A stretch of 44,986 nucleotides of DNA from the NCBI GenBank assembly GCA_944388045.1, contig CALXHG010000016.1, positions 1 through 44,986 of the forward strand, given 5' to 3'. Within the stretch, counting starts at the first letter, position 1, and each line of letters opens with the position of its first letter. Below the pieces are notes generated by a model. The model had not been told where the DNA came from. It searched no databases and was given only the letters and a program-made list of their open reading frames with translations. Of the stretch, positions 7,624-15,973 are shown one piece after another. The position numbers and the translations under genes were made by a program. The stretch comes from an uncultured Clostridia bacterium. Its GTDB lineage: Bacteria; Bacillota; Clostridia; TANB77; CAG-508.

Positions 7624-8334
7624 ATGTTAAAATTTGTAATTTGTGATGATGATATTCATATGTTAGACAGAATTTCATCTTTATTGGAGAAAGTTATTGT
7701 TACAAACGATTTTGACGCTAAAGTAGTTTATAAAACAACGGATTTTAAAAAATTGTTATCTTATATTTCTGAAAATAAAATTGATGTAGTCATACTTGAT
7801 ATTGAATTTTTAGGTAGTTCTGAAAATGGATTAGATGTTGCAAAGCAGATAAGACTTTTTGATAAGAATTGCTATTTAATTTTTATTACAAGTCATTTTG
7901 AATATATTGCAGAAGCTTATAAATACACAACTTTTGACTATATTTTTAAATACTGTTTAAGTATTGAAACTTTAACATCTACATTAACTAGATTATTTGA
8001 TAATGTTTCAGCTTCAGAATCTAAATTTTTAAAAATAGACAATAAAAATACTTTTATAGATCTTAATGATGTTCAATATATTGAAAAAAGTGGAGCAAAA
8101 ATTATTTATCACAGTTTAAAATCAGACTACATTACTTATAATTCTTTTAATAAACTAAAACTCCCAAAAAACTTTGTAAGATGTCATAAGTCTTTTATTG
8201 TAAATATAAATAATATTACTAATATTTCTTTTAATGATAATATAATTCATTTTAAAAATGGTTCAATTTGTTATATTGGTCCAAAATATAGAAACACTTT
8301 AATGGAGGTGATGGACATTGCATCAATTTCTTAA
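7624..8334 (+). CDS. LytTR-family response regulator (AgrA-like)
   Basis: This 236-residue cytosolic transcription factor has an N-terminal receiver domain (about 1-125) with the acidic pair at Asp8-Asp9, phosphoacceptor Asp59 (VVILDIEF), Thr/Ser at 89-90 and Lys109. The C-terminal LytTR DNA-binding domain (about 135-232) shows the FVRCHKSFIVNINNI signature. LytTR regulators usually bind direct repeats spaced by about two helical turns. It overlaps the kinase gene by 17 bases; its 3' end contains the kinase SD. Here the regulator precedes the kinase, the reverse of the usual agrC-agrA order. The natural target would be the repeats upstream of agrB at 14121-14153. Confidence 0.9.
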   Translation: MLKFVICDDDIHMLDRISSLLEKVIVTNDFDAKVVYKTTDFKKLLSYISENKIDVVILDIEFLGSSENGLDVAKQIRLFDKNCYLIFITSHFEYIAEAYKYTTFDYIFKYCLSIETLTSTLTRLFDNVSASESKFLKIDNKNTFIDLNDVQYIEKSGAKIIYHSLKSDYITYNSFNKLKLPKNFVRCHKSFIVNINNITNISFNDNIIHFKNGSICYIGPKYRNTLMEVMDIASIS

Positions 8335-9703
8335 TAATATGTGGAAAGCCTTATCTACAGAAAATGAAACATTTTTGAATATTTTATTAATTCCAGCAGG
8401 ATTAATTGAAGCCTATTTAACAATTAGTTTATCTATTATTGTATTTAATATTTCTTTGTCATTTAAAAGAAAAATTTTATGTGTGTTTCTTCTTGCATTT
8501 ACAAGTATATCTATTTCTGCATTTATACCTGCTCCTTATTGTATAATACTAAATTACTTTTTTGTATTTTTATTAATAAAATTTTTCACAAAGATGAGCT
8601 ACTTAAAATCTTTTATAGCAAGTATATTTTCTGCATTTACTTTTGGAATAATTAACACATTAATTCAAAATCCATATATTACTATACTAAATATTAATTT
8701 TGAAACTTATTTAAAAATTCCAATTTATAGAATATGTTATTTAGCTATAATTTACTTAATTGTTATTTTAATTATATTTATTATGAAAAAGTTTAAAAAT
8801 AAACGTATTTCTCTAGATTATATAGATAATTTAGATAAAAAAACTTTAAGAATACTTATTATAAATGTAATTATTGGTTTTGTAACATTAATACTACAAT
8901 TAGTTATTACAACTTTCTATATTAATGTTGTACCAATTACTATAACTTTTGCAAATTTTTTATTATTTATATGTTTCTTTGGAACAAGTATTTACAGTTT
9001 TACACGTATTATAAAATTAGCAGATACTAGAAAAAATTTAGAAAGTGTCGAAGAATATAATAAATCTTTAAATATTTTATATGATGAAGTTAAAGGCTTT
9101 AATCACGATTTTAAAAATATCATATCAACTATTGATGGATATGTTGATAATAATGATATTAAACGTTTAAGGAAATATCTTGAAGAAGTAAAAGAAGATT
9201 GTATGATTACTAAAAATTTATCAATTTTGAATCCTAGAATTATAAATAACCCTGGGATATATAGTTTATTAAATAATAAATATTTTAAAGCAACAAATGC
9301 TGGTATTAAATTTGATTTAGATTTCTTTTTAGATTTAGATACTTTACAAGTTAATAATTATAAATTTTCTAGAATTCTTGGTGTTTTATTAGATAATGCA
9401 ATAGAAGAAGCAGAAAAATGTGATGAGAAAATTATAAAAGTTTCTTTTAGAAGAGAAGATAAAAATCATAGAGCAGTTATTTTAATACAAAATACTTATA
9501 CAAATAAAAATGTAAACATAAATGAAATTTTTAAAAAAGGATTTTCTGGAAAACAAAATCATTCTGGTATTGGATTATGGGAAGTACGTAAATATGTAAG
9601 AAATAGTAAAAATTTAGATTTATTTACAACTAAAAATAATACATTTTTTATTCAAGAACTAACTATTTATGATATAGAGGTAGAAGACCAAAAAAGTACT
9701 TAA
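8318..9703 (+). CDS. GHKL sensor histidine kinase (AgrC-like)
   Basis: This 461-residue membrane kinase is presumably the receptor for the peptide made from agrD. About six hydrophobic segments occupy residues 20-230. The dimerisation region has the phosphoacceptor His263 in FNHDFKN, as in AgrC and other GHKL kinases of this class. The ATPase domain has an N box with Asn360 (LLDNAIEEAEK) and a G box at about 416-420 (HSGIGLWEV). The start is TTG at 8318, which has GGAGGTG seven bases upstream inside the regulator gene; the next in-frame ATG lacks such a site. An intrinsic terminator overlaps its last codons. Confidence 0.9.
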   Translation: MHQFLNNMWKALSTENETFLNILLIPAGLIEAYLTISLSIIVFNISLSFKRKILCVFLLAFTSISISAFIPAPYCIILNYFFVFLLIKFFTKMSYLKSFIASIFSAFTFGIINTLIQNPYITILNINFETYLKIPIYRICYLAIIYLIVILIIFIMKKFKNKRISLDYIDNLDKKTLRILIINVIIGFVTLILQLVITTFYINVVPITITFANFLLFICFFGTSIYSFTRIIKLADTRKNLESVEEYNKSLNILYDEVKGFNHDFKNIISTIDGYVDNNDIKRLRKYLEEVKEDCMITKNLSILNPRIINNPGIYSLLNNKYFKATNAGIKFDLDFFLDLDTLQVNNYKFSRILGVLLDNAIEEAEKCDEKIIKVSFRREDKNHRAVILIQNTYTNKNVNINEIFKKGFSGKQNHSGIGLWEVRKYVRNSKNLDLFTTKNNTFFIQELTIYDIEVEDQKST

Positions 9704-9719
9704 TCGTGCTTTTTTGGTC
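9686..9719 (+). terminator. Intrinsic terminator of the kinase gene
   Basis: A 14-bp stem (9686-9699 with 9706-9719) containing one G-U wobble on the plus strand, with a 6-base loop. The A-run and T-run are built into the stem. The stop codon lies in the loop, so the last codons form the 5' arm. Confidence 0.75.
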
Positions 9720-9730
9720 TATAAATTTTC

Positions 9731-9799
9731 TATACAATAGGAAAGTTATACTTTCCTATTGTATAAACAGCTACAATCGCTAGCCCTTTGAGCTTTTCT
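9731..9799 (-). repeat. Dispersed terminator-associated repeat, copy A
   Basis: Read on the minus strand, about 69 bases match 31662-31731 at close to 90 %. The conserved part is a 5' flank (AAAGCTCAAAGGGCTAGCGA and on to ATTGTAGC) followed by a perfect 16-bp hairpin (9731-9746 with 9750-9765, 3-base loop). Copy A follows the ABC permease gene in the same sense that copy B follows the SPFH gene, so the hairpin probably ends those transcripts. Confidence 0.7.
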
Positions 9800-9813
9800 T
9801 ATTTGTTCTAACA

Positions 9814-12327
9814 TTATATATTCTCATTACGAATTGTTTCTATTATATTTAATTTATTAATTTTATTTAATGAATATTTCATTATTCCTCCTATTAGTAT
9901 ACTTACAGCTATTATAGATATTATAATTGCTTCTATTGGGAAAATATAATTTAGCTCAACATTTAATGAAAATCCTAAATATATTAAATAAGATAATATT
10001 AATCCTAAAATAATTCCAATTATTAAAGATTTTCCTCCTAAGAATATTGTTTCTAATCTTATCATTTTATTAAATTCTTTTTTTGTCATTCCAATAGATT
10101 TTAAATGCATAAATTCCCTTTGTCTAAGTTCCATACTGGTTGTTATTGTATTAAAAATATTCGTTGTTCCTATTAATGCAGTAATTATTATAAATCCATA
10201 TAAAAATATTGAAACTCCTGTTATTATTGATTGTTGTTCTCTTCTAGATTCTGCATTATTTCCTATTGCCCAATATGAATCTGAATAGTTTTCTTTTATA
10301 TATTTTTCTAATTCTATATCATCTTCTGTTTGAATATGTAAAAAGCAAGGTTGATTTTCTTGTATATAATATTTATCCATAAATTCATCACTAACAATTA
10401 AAAATGCAGAAGGTCCTGTTGCTAAAAATAATGGTTTTTCACTTGTAATTTTAATTATTTCTGTTTCTATTGATTCTTTATTAAAATCTATATTTATGGA
10501 AATTTTATCACCTTCTACATAATCAAAACAGTCAATTTGCTGATATGTGAATTTACCATTTTCTTCTATAGACTCTGTCGTAATATCCATAAGAATAATT
10601 TTATCTTTTGCTGTTTCATAATTTAAGCCTAAAGACTTTATATATCTCTCATATTCTTGTTTTCCTAAAGATACTAAACTACAAAAAGTATAACCTGTTT
10701 TTAATTTTTTAAAATTGTCTGTATAATGTTCTTCTGCATCATTTATTTCAACAGAAAGACTTCTATATAATTGATATCTATTTCTATTAATTTTTGTATC
10801 TTCTGTAATCTTTTTTAATTTTTCAAAATCATCACTGTTAACAAATATATCATAATTTTCTTGATTTACATATACTTTAACCACTTCAGAAGTATATTTA
10901 GAAAAAGATATTGCTGTTATTAGTAATGTTACACTTAAAATTAGTGAAACAATTGTTGTTCTATACCTCTTTTTATTTCTTTTTATATTTTTATATGCTA
11001 AAACTCCACCTATTCCAAAAAGCTTTTTAATGATTTTTGGTGTTTTTAATTTTTTTGAATTTATTTGTAAATTTTTACTTCCTTTTATAGCTTCAAGTGG
11101 GGATAATTTTGAGGCTTTTTTTGCAGATTTTCTTGCTGATAAATATAAAACCAAACTACTTAAAATTATTGCTATTATAATTGCATATAAATTAGTTGAA
11201 AAAATAAATTCCATTCCAAATAAACTTTTACCTAATTGCAAGCCTAATATTTTTAGAAATATATAAACAAATAATATTCCTATTATAATTCCTATTGGAA
11301 TAGAAATTATTCCTAATATAAATGCTTCATGAAATACTATTTTACGAATTTGTTTTTTAGTCGCCCCAATTGATGATAATATACCATATTGCTTTATTTT
11401 TTCTGTAATTGATATATCAAAACTATTTCTAATACAATATACTGATGTTAAAACTATAACTAATATAATTATTCCTGCAACAGAATAGACCATTTTTGCT
11501 GTCTCATCTATATAGTCTCCTGTCTGCATTCCTAATAAAGTATTATTATACAAATAAACATATTTATTATTTTCATATCTTGATAAATTTTTTTCTGTGA
11601 TAGCACTATTTGAACCAATTAAATTTTTATATGTATTATCATCTATTCCTTGTAATTTTGCAATTGTTTCTAATCTTTTGTCTAAATCTTTTATTTTTAT
11701 ATAAACATTTAATTTGTCTGACTCAGAATATTCATTTAATTTTGTGATAGCTATATATTTATCCGAATTAGGATTGTTTACTGTTTCTATATATTCGTCT
11801 GTAATATTTACAATTCCAACTATTGTATATGTTTTTTCATATGAATTATCTCCATTTTGTAGCTCTAATTCAATTTGACTTCCTAGTTTTATATCTGTTT
11901 CATTATATTTTGTTAATGTATCTGAAAATATTATTTCACTATCTGTTTGAGGCATTCTACCATCTGTTATTTCTAGCCCCAAATTATCTAAAGAGCCTTG
12001 GGAAAAGCTTAAAATTTCTAAAGGTATATTTGTACCTGAACTTTCTTGTAAAGAAGAATATCCTAAAATTTTTGTTACAAAAATTTTGTCTATATTCTTG
12101 TCTTTCGAAAATTCATCTAACTCAAATGCCGGTACATTTAAAAATCCATAATGATAGTCTCCTTTTGTTTTTTTAGTATGTTCTAATAAAGTTTTTTGAA
12201 AACTAGAAATTATAGTTATAACACTAGTTATTAAAAAAATTGCTAGTATTATTCCTATTATTAGTGATATTGTTCTTTTTTTGTTTATTTTTAAATTTTT
12301 AATGGTTAAATTATTTAGAAATCTCAT
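9814..12327 (-). CDS. ABC transporter permease with two FtsX modules
   Basis: This 837-residue integral membrane protein has two FtsX/MacB-type modules. The first has a membrane helix at about 17-40, a large external domain (about 45-265), then three helices around 275-395 ending in ARKSAKKASKLSPLEAIKG. The second has a helix near 460-480, an external domain to about 700, and three more helices to the end. The SIGATKKQ and SIGMTKKEF segments are the conserved cytosolic loops of FtsX permeases. Such permeases work mechanically with a LolD/MacB-type ATPase to expel peptides or lipids or to give peptide resistance. The cognate ATPase lies 11 bases upstream. Its place inside the agr locus suggests a link to the pheromone or its regulon, but nothing in the protein proves that. 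Confidence 0.88.
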   Translation of the reverse strand: MRFLNNLTIKNLKINKKRTISLIIGIILAIFLITSVITIISSFQKTLLEHTKKTKGDYHYGFLNVPAFELDEFSKDKNIDKIFVTKILGYSSLQESSGTNIPLEILSFSQGSLDNLGLEITDGRMPQTDSEIIFSDTLTKYNETDIKLGSQIELELQNGDNSYEKTYTIVGIVNITDEYIETVNNPNSDKYIAITKLNEYSESDKLNVYIKIKDLDKRLETIAKLQGIDDNTYKNLIGSNSAITEKNLSRYENNKYVYLYNNTLLGMQTGDYIDETAKMVYSVAGIIILVIVLTSVYCIRNSFDISITEKIKQYGILSSIGATKKQIRKIVFHEAFILGIISIPIGIIIGILFVYIFLKILGLQLGKSLFGMEFIFSTNLYAIIIAIILSSLVLYLSARKSAKKASKLSPLEAIKGSKNLQINSKKLKTPKIIKKLFGIGGVLAYKNIKRNKKRYRTTIVSLILSVTLLITAISFSKYTSEVVKVYVNQENYDIFVNSDDFEKLKKITEDTKINRNRYQLYRSLSVEINDAEEHYTDNFKKLKTGYTFCSLVSLGKQEYERYIKSLGLNYETAKDKIILMDITTESIEENGKFTYQQIDCFDYVEGDKISINIDFNKESIETEIIKITSEKPLFLATGPSAFLIVSDEFMDKYYIQENQPCFLHIQTEDDIELEKYIKENYSDSYWAIGNNAESRREQQSIITGVSIFLYGFIIITALIGTTNIFNTITTSMELRQREFMHLKSIGMTKKEFNKMIRLETIFLGGKSLIIGIILGLILSYLIYLGFSLNVELNYIFPIEAIIISIIAVSILIGGIMKYSLNKINKLNIIETIRNENI

Positions 12328-12338
12328 CTTAATCCCCC

Positions 12339-13001
12339 CTAAACAATCTTTCCATCTTCGATTTTTATAATTCTATCTGCTTCTTTAGCTATTTCTGGAT
12401 TATGTGTTATCATTATTATTGTTTGACTTAATTCTTTGTTTGATTTTTTTAGTAATGCAATAATTTCATTACTAGATTTTGAATCTAAATTTCCTGTTGG
12501 CTCATCTGCAAGTACTACTGCAGGATTGTTTATTAAACTTCGTCCTATTGCAACTCTTTGTTGTTGTCCTCCAGATAATTCGTTTGGTAAATGTGTTATT
12601 CTTTCTTTTAACCCTAAAGTTGATATTAGTAAATTTAATCTTTCTTGGTCAACTTCTTTTCCATCTAAATCACAAGGAAGTGTAATATTTTCTTTTACAC
12701 TTAATATAGGCATTAAATTATAAAACTGATATATGATTCCAATATTTTGTCTCCTAAATATAGCTAAATTATCATCATTTAATTGATATATATCTTTTCC
12801 ATCTACAAATACTTTTCCAGATGTTGGTCTATCTACTCCACCAATTAAATGTAACAATGTTGATTTTCCGCTTCCAGAACTTCCTATTATTGCAACAAAT
12901 TCTCCTTTTTCTATAGTTAATGATACATTATTTAGTGCAATTACTTCATTTTCTCCTTTTCCATACTTTTTTGTTAAATTTTCTACTTTAACTATTTCCA
13001 T
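12339..13001 (-). CDS. ABC transporter ATPase (MacB/LolD type)
   Basis: This 220-residue ATPase energises the permease downstream. Walker A is GSSGSGKST (40-48), the Q-loop follows at about 90, the signature is LSGGQQQR (about 142-149), and Walker B with its catalytic Glu is VVLADEP. IITHNPE carries the switch His. The sequence is of the LolD/MacB/YknY subgroup by length and by the LADEPTGNLDS block. A strong AAAGGAGG SD precedes the ATG. It has its own sigma-A promoter at 13047-13075, just downstream of the agrBD terminator, so it is not simply cotranscribed with agrBD. Confidence 0.93.
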   Translation of the reverse strand: MEIVKVENLTKKYGKGENEVIALNNVSLTIEKGEFVAIIGSSGSGKSTLLHLIGGVDRPTSGKVFVDGKDIYQLNDDNLAIFRRQNIGIIYQFYNLMPILSVKENITLPCDLDGKEVDQERLNLLISTLGLKERITHLPNELSGGQQQRVAIGRSLINNPAVVLADEPTGNLDSKSSNEIIALLKKSNKELSQTIIMITHNPEIAKEADRIIKIEDGKIV

Positions 13002-13046
13002 TAATTCCTCCTTTATCCGCCCAAAGGTTATATTTTTTATAACTAA

Positions 13047-13075
13047 AATTTATTCTATTTTATATAAATTGTCAA
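13047..13075 (-). promoter_or_regulatory. Sigma-A promoter of the ABC transporter operon
   Basis: On the minus strand TTGACA (13075-13070), 17 bases, TAAATT (13052-13047). It sits directly after the agrBD terminator and about 45 bases before the ATPase start codon. Confidence 0.65.
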
Positions 13076-13084
13076 TATTTTTTG

Positions 13085-13117
13085 TAACAAAAAAATGAGC
13101 TGTATTGGAGCTCATTT
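13085..13117 (-). terminator. Intrinsic terminator of agrBD
   Basis: On the minus strand AAATGAGCT (13117-13109) pairs with AGCTCATTT (13101-13093) around a 7-base loop, followed by a T-run. A smaller 9-bp hairpin (13138-13160) lies between it and the agrD stop. Confidence 0.8.
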
Positions 13118-13165
13118 AAATTGAATTGAATTAACATTTAAGAAAAACGTATTTTCTTAAGGAAT

Positions 13166-13285
13166 TTAGTCTTTTTTAATTAGTGATGCTGGCATTTTTG
13201 GTTGATGACCAATCCACATAATTACACATGCAGTATTAGATGCTTTTGCATATTTTTCTGCAATTTTTGCTAAAAATTTTAACAT
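13166..13285 (-). CDS. agrD: Cyclic-lactone autoinducer peptide precursor (AgrD)
   Basis: This 39-codon gene is easily missed. The precursor has an N-terminal amphipathic segment (MLKFLAKIAEKYAKAS), a core with the single Cys20 (NTACVIMWIG), and the acidic/Pro-type tail HQPKMPASLIKKD. The HQPK.P.SL tail is the conserved AgrB-recognition region of clostridial AgrD proteins; in Clostridium perfringens the equivalent is HQPEEPKSL after the CLWFT core. By that analogy cleavage before His27 would give a thiolactone from Cys20 to Gly26, a seven-residue ring, larger than the usual five. AAGGGGG lies eight bases upstream of the ATG. agrB lies 69 bases upstream on the same strand, and an intrinsic terminator follows. 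Confidence 0.88.
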   Translation of the reverse strand: MLKFLAKIAEKYAKASNTACVIMWIGHQPKMPASLIKKD

Positions 13286-13354
13286 AGTAAATTCCCCCTT
13301 CTTTTGTATATATTTATAATATTAGAATAATAACTTATTCTATATTACACTATA

Positions 13355-13966
13355 TTAATTGCTTGCATATATTTCATGTCCATATTTATTTTTGGTTATA
13401 TTATATGCAAATCTTGTAATTGTTAGAGTTTGTATTAAATCACCAAATATTATAATTCCTGAAATTGTTGTATTAGATATTATTATTGCTATTAGAAATT
13501 CAAGAGTTAAAATAATATATGAAAAAATTTGTTTCTGAAGTCTTTCTTTTTTTCTTAATATAGGAAAATTTTCTGTATCTGCTGGTGCATAGATTTTTAT
13601 CATTATCATGCAAAATGCCCAAACTATGATTGCAGATATTATTTTTACATTTCCTTCTAAAATAAAATATTTTCCTAATAATGCAGAACCACTATATAAT
13701 ATTAATGTATATATAATACACCCTATATGTGTTTTCATATGTACTCCACCAGATACACATCTATATGGTGCTATTATTAAAACAGCTAATAATGTTAATT
13801 TAAATATTCCTAAAAAATATGCAATTGCAAGTATTATTATTCCTTTTGGCAATTCTCCTATTAAAATTTGCAACCCATACATTATTATTTCTGCTCTTTC
13901 ATCATCTATTTCTGGATTTTGTTTTCTTATTTTTTCTGTTAATTTTGTACATATTTTATCAATCAT
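13355..13966 (-). CDS. agrB: AgrB-type peptide-processing membrane endopeptidase
   Basis: This 203-residue integral membrane cysteine protease removes the C-terminal tail of AgrD and forms the thiolactone. The catalytic region is PYRCVSGGVHMKTHIGC, with His76 and Cys83 spaced exactly as His77/Cys84 of Staphylococcus aureus AgrB. About five or six hydrophobic segments follow the usual layout, and the N-terminus has the family DDERAEIIMYGLQILIGELPKG region. An AAAGGAG SD precedes the ATG. The promoter region carries a weak -35 and 12-bp direct repeats, consistent with positive feedback from the LytTR regulator at 7624. Confidence 0.93.
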   Translation of the reverse strand: MIDKICTKLTEKIRKQNPEIDDERAEIIMYGLQILIGELPKGIIILAIAYFLGIFKLTLLAVLIIAPYRCVSGGVHMKTHIGCIIYTLILYSGSALLGKYFILEGNVKIISAIIVWAFCMIMIKIYAPADTENFPILRKKERLQKQIFSYIILTLEFLIAIIISNTTISGIIIFGDLIQTLTITRFAYNITKNKYGHEIYASN

Positions 13967-14083
13967 TTTCTTTAGTCTCCTTTAAGACTTATCTTTTGAA
14001 AATAAAATTTAGAATTATAATTTTTATTTTCATTTTTTACACAGCTCACTTAAAGTTTCATATTGTTTTCTTTGTACAAATGT

Positions 14084-14153
14084 ATTTTATCATGAAAGTT
14101 AGAAATTTTTTTATTTATTGCATGAAAAGTCTGTTTTTCGTCATGAAAAGTCT
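14084..14153 (-). promoter_or_regulatory. agrB promoter with candidate LytTR operator repeats
   Basis: On the minus strand AGACTTTTCATG occurs twice exactly (14153-14142 and 14132-14121), 21 bases apart, two helical turns. A related AACTTTCATG is at 14100-14091. The inferred -10 is TAAAAT (14089-14084); 17 bases upstream the -35 position is only AAAAAA (14112-14107). A weak -35 with direct repeats just upstream is the layout of activator-dependent AgrA-type promoters. An inverted half-copy (TTTTCATGAC, plus strand 14163-14172) lies further out. Confidence 0.6.
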
Positions 14154-14230
14154 TTTTTTTATTTTCATGACGAGTTTTGCCACTTTCATAAAAAAATAAT
14201 CACTATATTAAAAAATTTTCATAAAAAATA

Positions 14231-14260
14231 GAACCTTAAAATTTATAGTTTTTAAGATTC
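14231..14260 (-). terminator. Intrinsic terminator of the small membrane protein gene
   Basis: Arms 14231-14241 and 14250-14260 pair over 11 bp. The one non-Watson-Crick pair is a G-U wobble in minus-strand RNA, and a T-rich tract follows on the minus strand. Confidence 0.65.
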
Positions 14261-14282
14261 CATTTCTATAACAAAATTAATA

Positions 14283-14648
14283 TTATATTTTATCAAATAT
14301 GTAAGATTTAAAAGTAGGAATAGCAATTGCTATAATAATAGCTAGTACAACAGTTATTACTAATGACATTATTAACATTTTTTTATTTTTTAATGTTTTT
14401 TCTTCTTCATTACTTTCTGCCATATTATTTGATTTTTTATTATATATAAATAAGATTATTTCTTTTAAAACAAAGTATATAATAAAAACACCAAGAATAA
14501 TCTGATAATTATTTAAATATATTGTACTAATTTTTAAACTTTCTCCAATCACTCCAAAAAATGAAAATTGAGTTAATATAAAAATTATAGCAAATATTAT
14601 TAATTCTAATATAAATTTTATTATATATTTAAAAACTATTTTTGCCAT
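14283..14648 (-). CDS. Small three-helix membrane protein, function unknown
   Basis: I do not recognise this 121-residue protein. It has three hydrophobic segments (about 10-33, 48-68 and 90-111) with a charged Asn/Glu/Lys loop (about 70-88) between the second and third. No catalytic motif is visible. It has a strong GGGGGGAG SD, its own promoter (14707-14734) and its own terminator, so it is a single-gene unit. It lies directly upstream of the agrB control region but on a separate transcript; a link to agr is not shown. Confidence 0.7.
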   Translation of the reverse strand: MAKIVFKYIIKFILELIIFAIIFILTQFSFFGVIGESLKISTIYLNNYQIILGVFIIYFVLKEIILFIYNKKSNNMAESNEEEKTLKNKKMLIMSLVITVVLAIIIAIAIPTFKSYIFDKI

Positions 14649-14706
14649 AATACTCCCCCCTTTTTTTATTCTTTTTGAGCTTTTTCCAATAAATGTATAT
14701 ATTTTT

Positions 14707-14734
14707 ATTATAGCATAATATCTTTTTTTTTCAA
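14707..14734 (-). promoter_or_regulatory. Promoter of the small membrane protein gene
   Basis: On the minus strand TTGAAA (14734-14729), 16 bases, TATAAT (14712-14707), followed by a leader of about 55 bases to the ATG. Confidence 0.55.
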
Positions 14735-14836
14735 TATTTTTAAGATAATAACTGGTTTCTGAACTTTTCCAGTATCAATTTTCAAATATTAAAAATATAT
14801 TTATATTAATTTTCTCTTACTTTTTTTATAAAAGTT

Positions 14837-15973
14837 TTATATAAATTCTTCCCAAACAAGATTTGCTAAATCTAACCCTTTATTAGTTAATCTTATATTA
14901 TTGTCATCAATTATTAGTAATCTTTCATCTGTTAATTTCTTTAATTCATTTCTAAATAAATAAATAGGATTATCTCCAAATTTGTTTTTAAATAGATTGA
15001 TATCAACTCCTTTAATTTTTCGTAGCCCTAAAAGCATAAATTCTTTTTTGGCATCATCTTCTTTTTGTACTTCATGAATTATTTTGTTTCTATTAAAATT
15101 TCCATTATTTACATTTTCGATATATTCTTCTATATTTTCTGTATTTGAATATCTTGTTATATCTCTATAAGAATGTGCTGATGCTCCAATTCCTATATAT
15201 TCTTTTTGATTCCAACAATTTAGATTATGTTTTGATTCATATCCTTTTTTTGCAAAATTAGAAATCTCATAATGTATAAATCCATTTAATTCTAATGTAT
15301 TTTTCACAAACCAATACATATTTCTCTCCAATTCTTCATCTGGTAATTGCATTTCTCCTTTTTCAATTTTATTTGCAATTGGTGTTCCATTTTCAACAAT
15401 TAATGAATATACAGAAATATGTTTTGGTTTTAATTTTATTATTTGTTCTAAACTTTCTTTTAAGTCTTTTATTCTTTGGTTTGGAAGTCCTAACATTAAA
15501 TCTACATTTATATTTTTAAAACCAACTTTTTTTGCCAATTTATATGTTTCTAAAAACTGTGTAAAGTTGTGTATTCTTCCAATTTGTTTTAATAATTCAT
15601 CATTTGTTGTTTGTAATCCTATACTAATTCTATTTATTCCACTTTTTATATAATCTTCTAATTTTTCTTTTGTTACTGTTCCAGGATTTACTTCTATAGT
15701 AATTTCTGCGTTTGATGATACATTTTTCTCTTTTATTTTTTCTAAAATTTCTATTATATATTTACTATCTATATAAGATGGTGTACCTCCACCTATATAT
15801 ATTGTTGTAATTTCTGGTTTAATATTTTGCGATTGAATTTCAGCTTTTACTGCTTGTACATAATCTTCTATTAAATTATCTTTATTACAATATGATATAA
15901 AATCACAATAATCACATTTTTTCTTACAAAATGGAATGTGTACATATACTCCTATTTCATTATTTTTTATCAT
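14837..15973 (-). CDS. hemW: Radical SAM heme chaperone HemW
   Basis: This 378-residue protein has the radical-SAM iron-sulfur motif CKKKCDYC (Cys16, Cys20, Cys23) with an extra Phe-x-Ser context typical of HemW/HemN relatives, followed by IYIGGGTPSYID and the C-terminal HemN-type domain. Members were long annotated as oxygen-independent coproporphyrinogen oxidase, but HemW lacks the N-terminal extension of HemN and is thought to insert heme into respiratory proteins. It overlaps the end of whiA by 14 bases and is the last gene of the murD-prmC-whiA-hemW operon. HemN function cannot be excluded from sequence alone. Confidence 0.9.
   Translation of the reverse strand: MIKNNEIGVYVHIPFCKKKCDYCDFISYCNKDNLIEDYVQAVKAEIQSQNIKPEITTIYIGGGTPSYIDSKYIIEILEKIKEKNVSSNAEITIEVNPGTVTKEKLEDYIKSGINRISIGLQTTNDELLKQIGRIHNFTQFLETYKLAKKVGFKNINVDLMLGLPNQRIKDLKESLEQIIKLKPKHISVYSLIVENGTPIANKIEKGEMQLPDEELERNMYWFVKNTLELNGFIHYEISNFAKKGYESKHNLNCWNQKEYIGIGASAHSYRDITRYSNTENIEEYIENVNNGNFNRNKIIHEVQKEDDAKKEFMLLGLRKIKGVDINLFKNKFGDNPIYLFRNELKKLTDERLLIIDDNNIRLTNKGLDLANLVWEEFI

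Noticed and set aside
13355..14199. Plus-strand frames opposite agrB
   Set aside because: They are shadows of agrB on the other strand: hydrophobic frames without SD, typical of antisense to membrane-protein genes.
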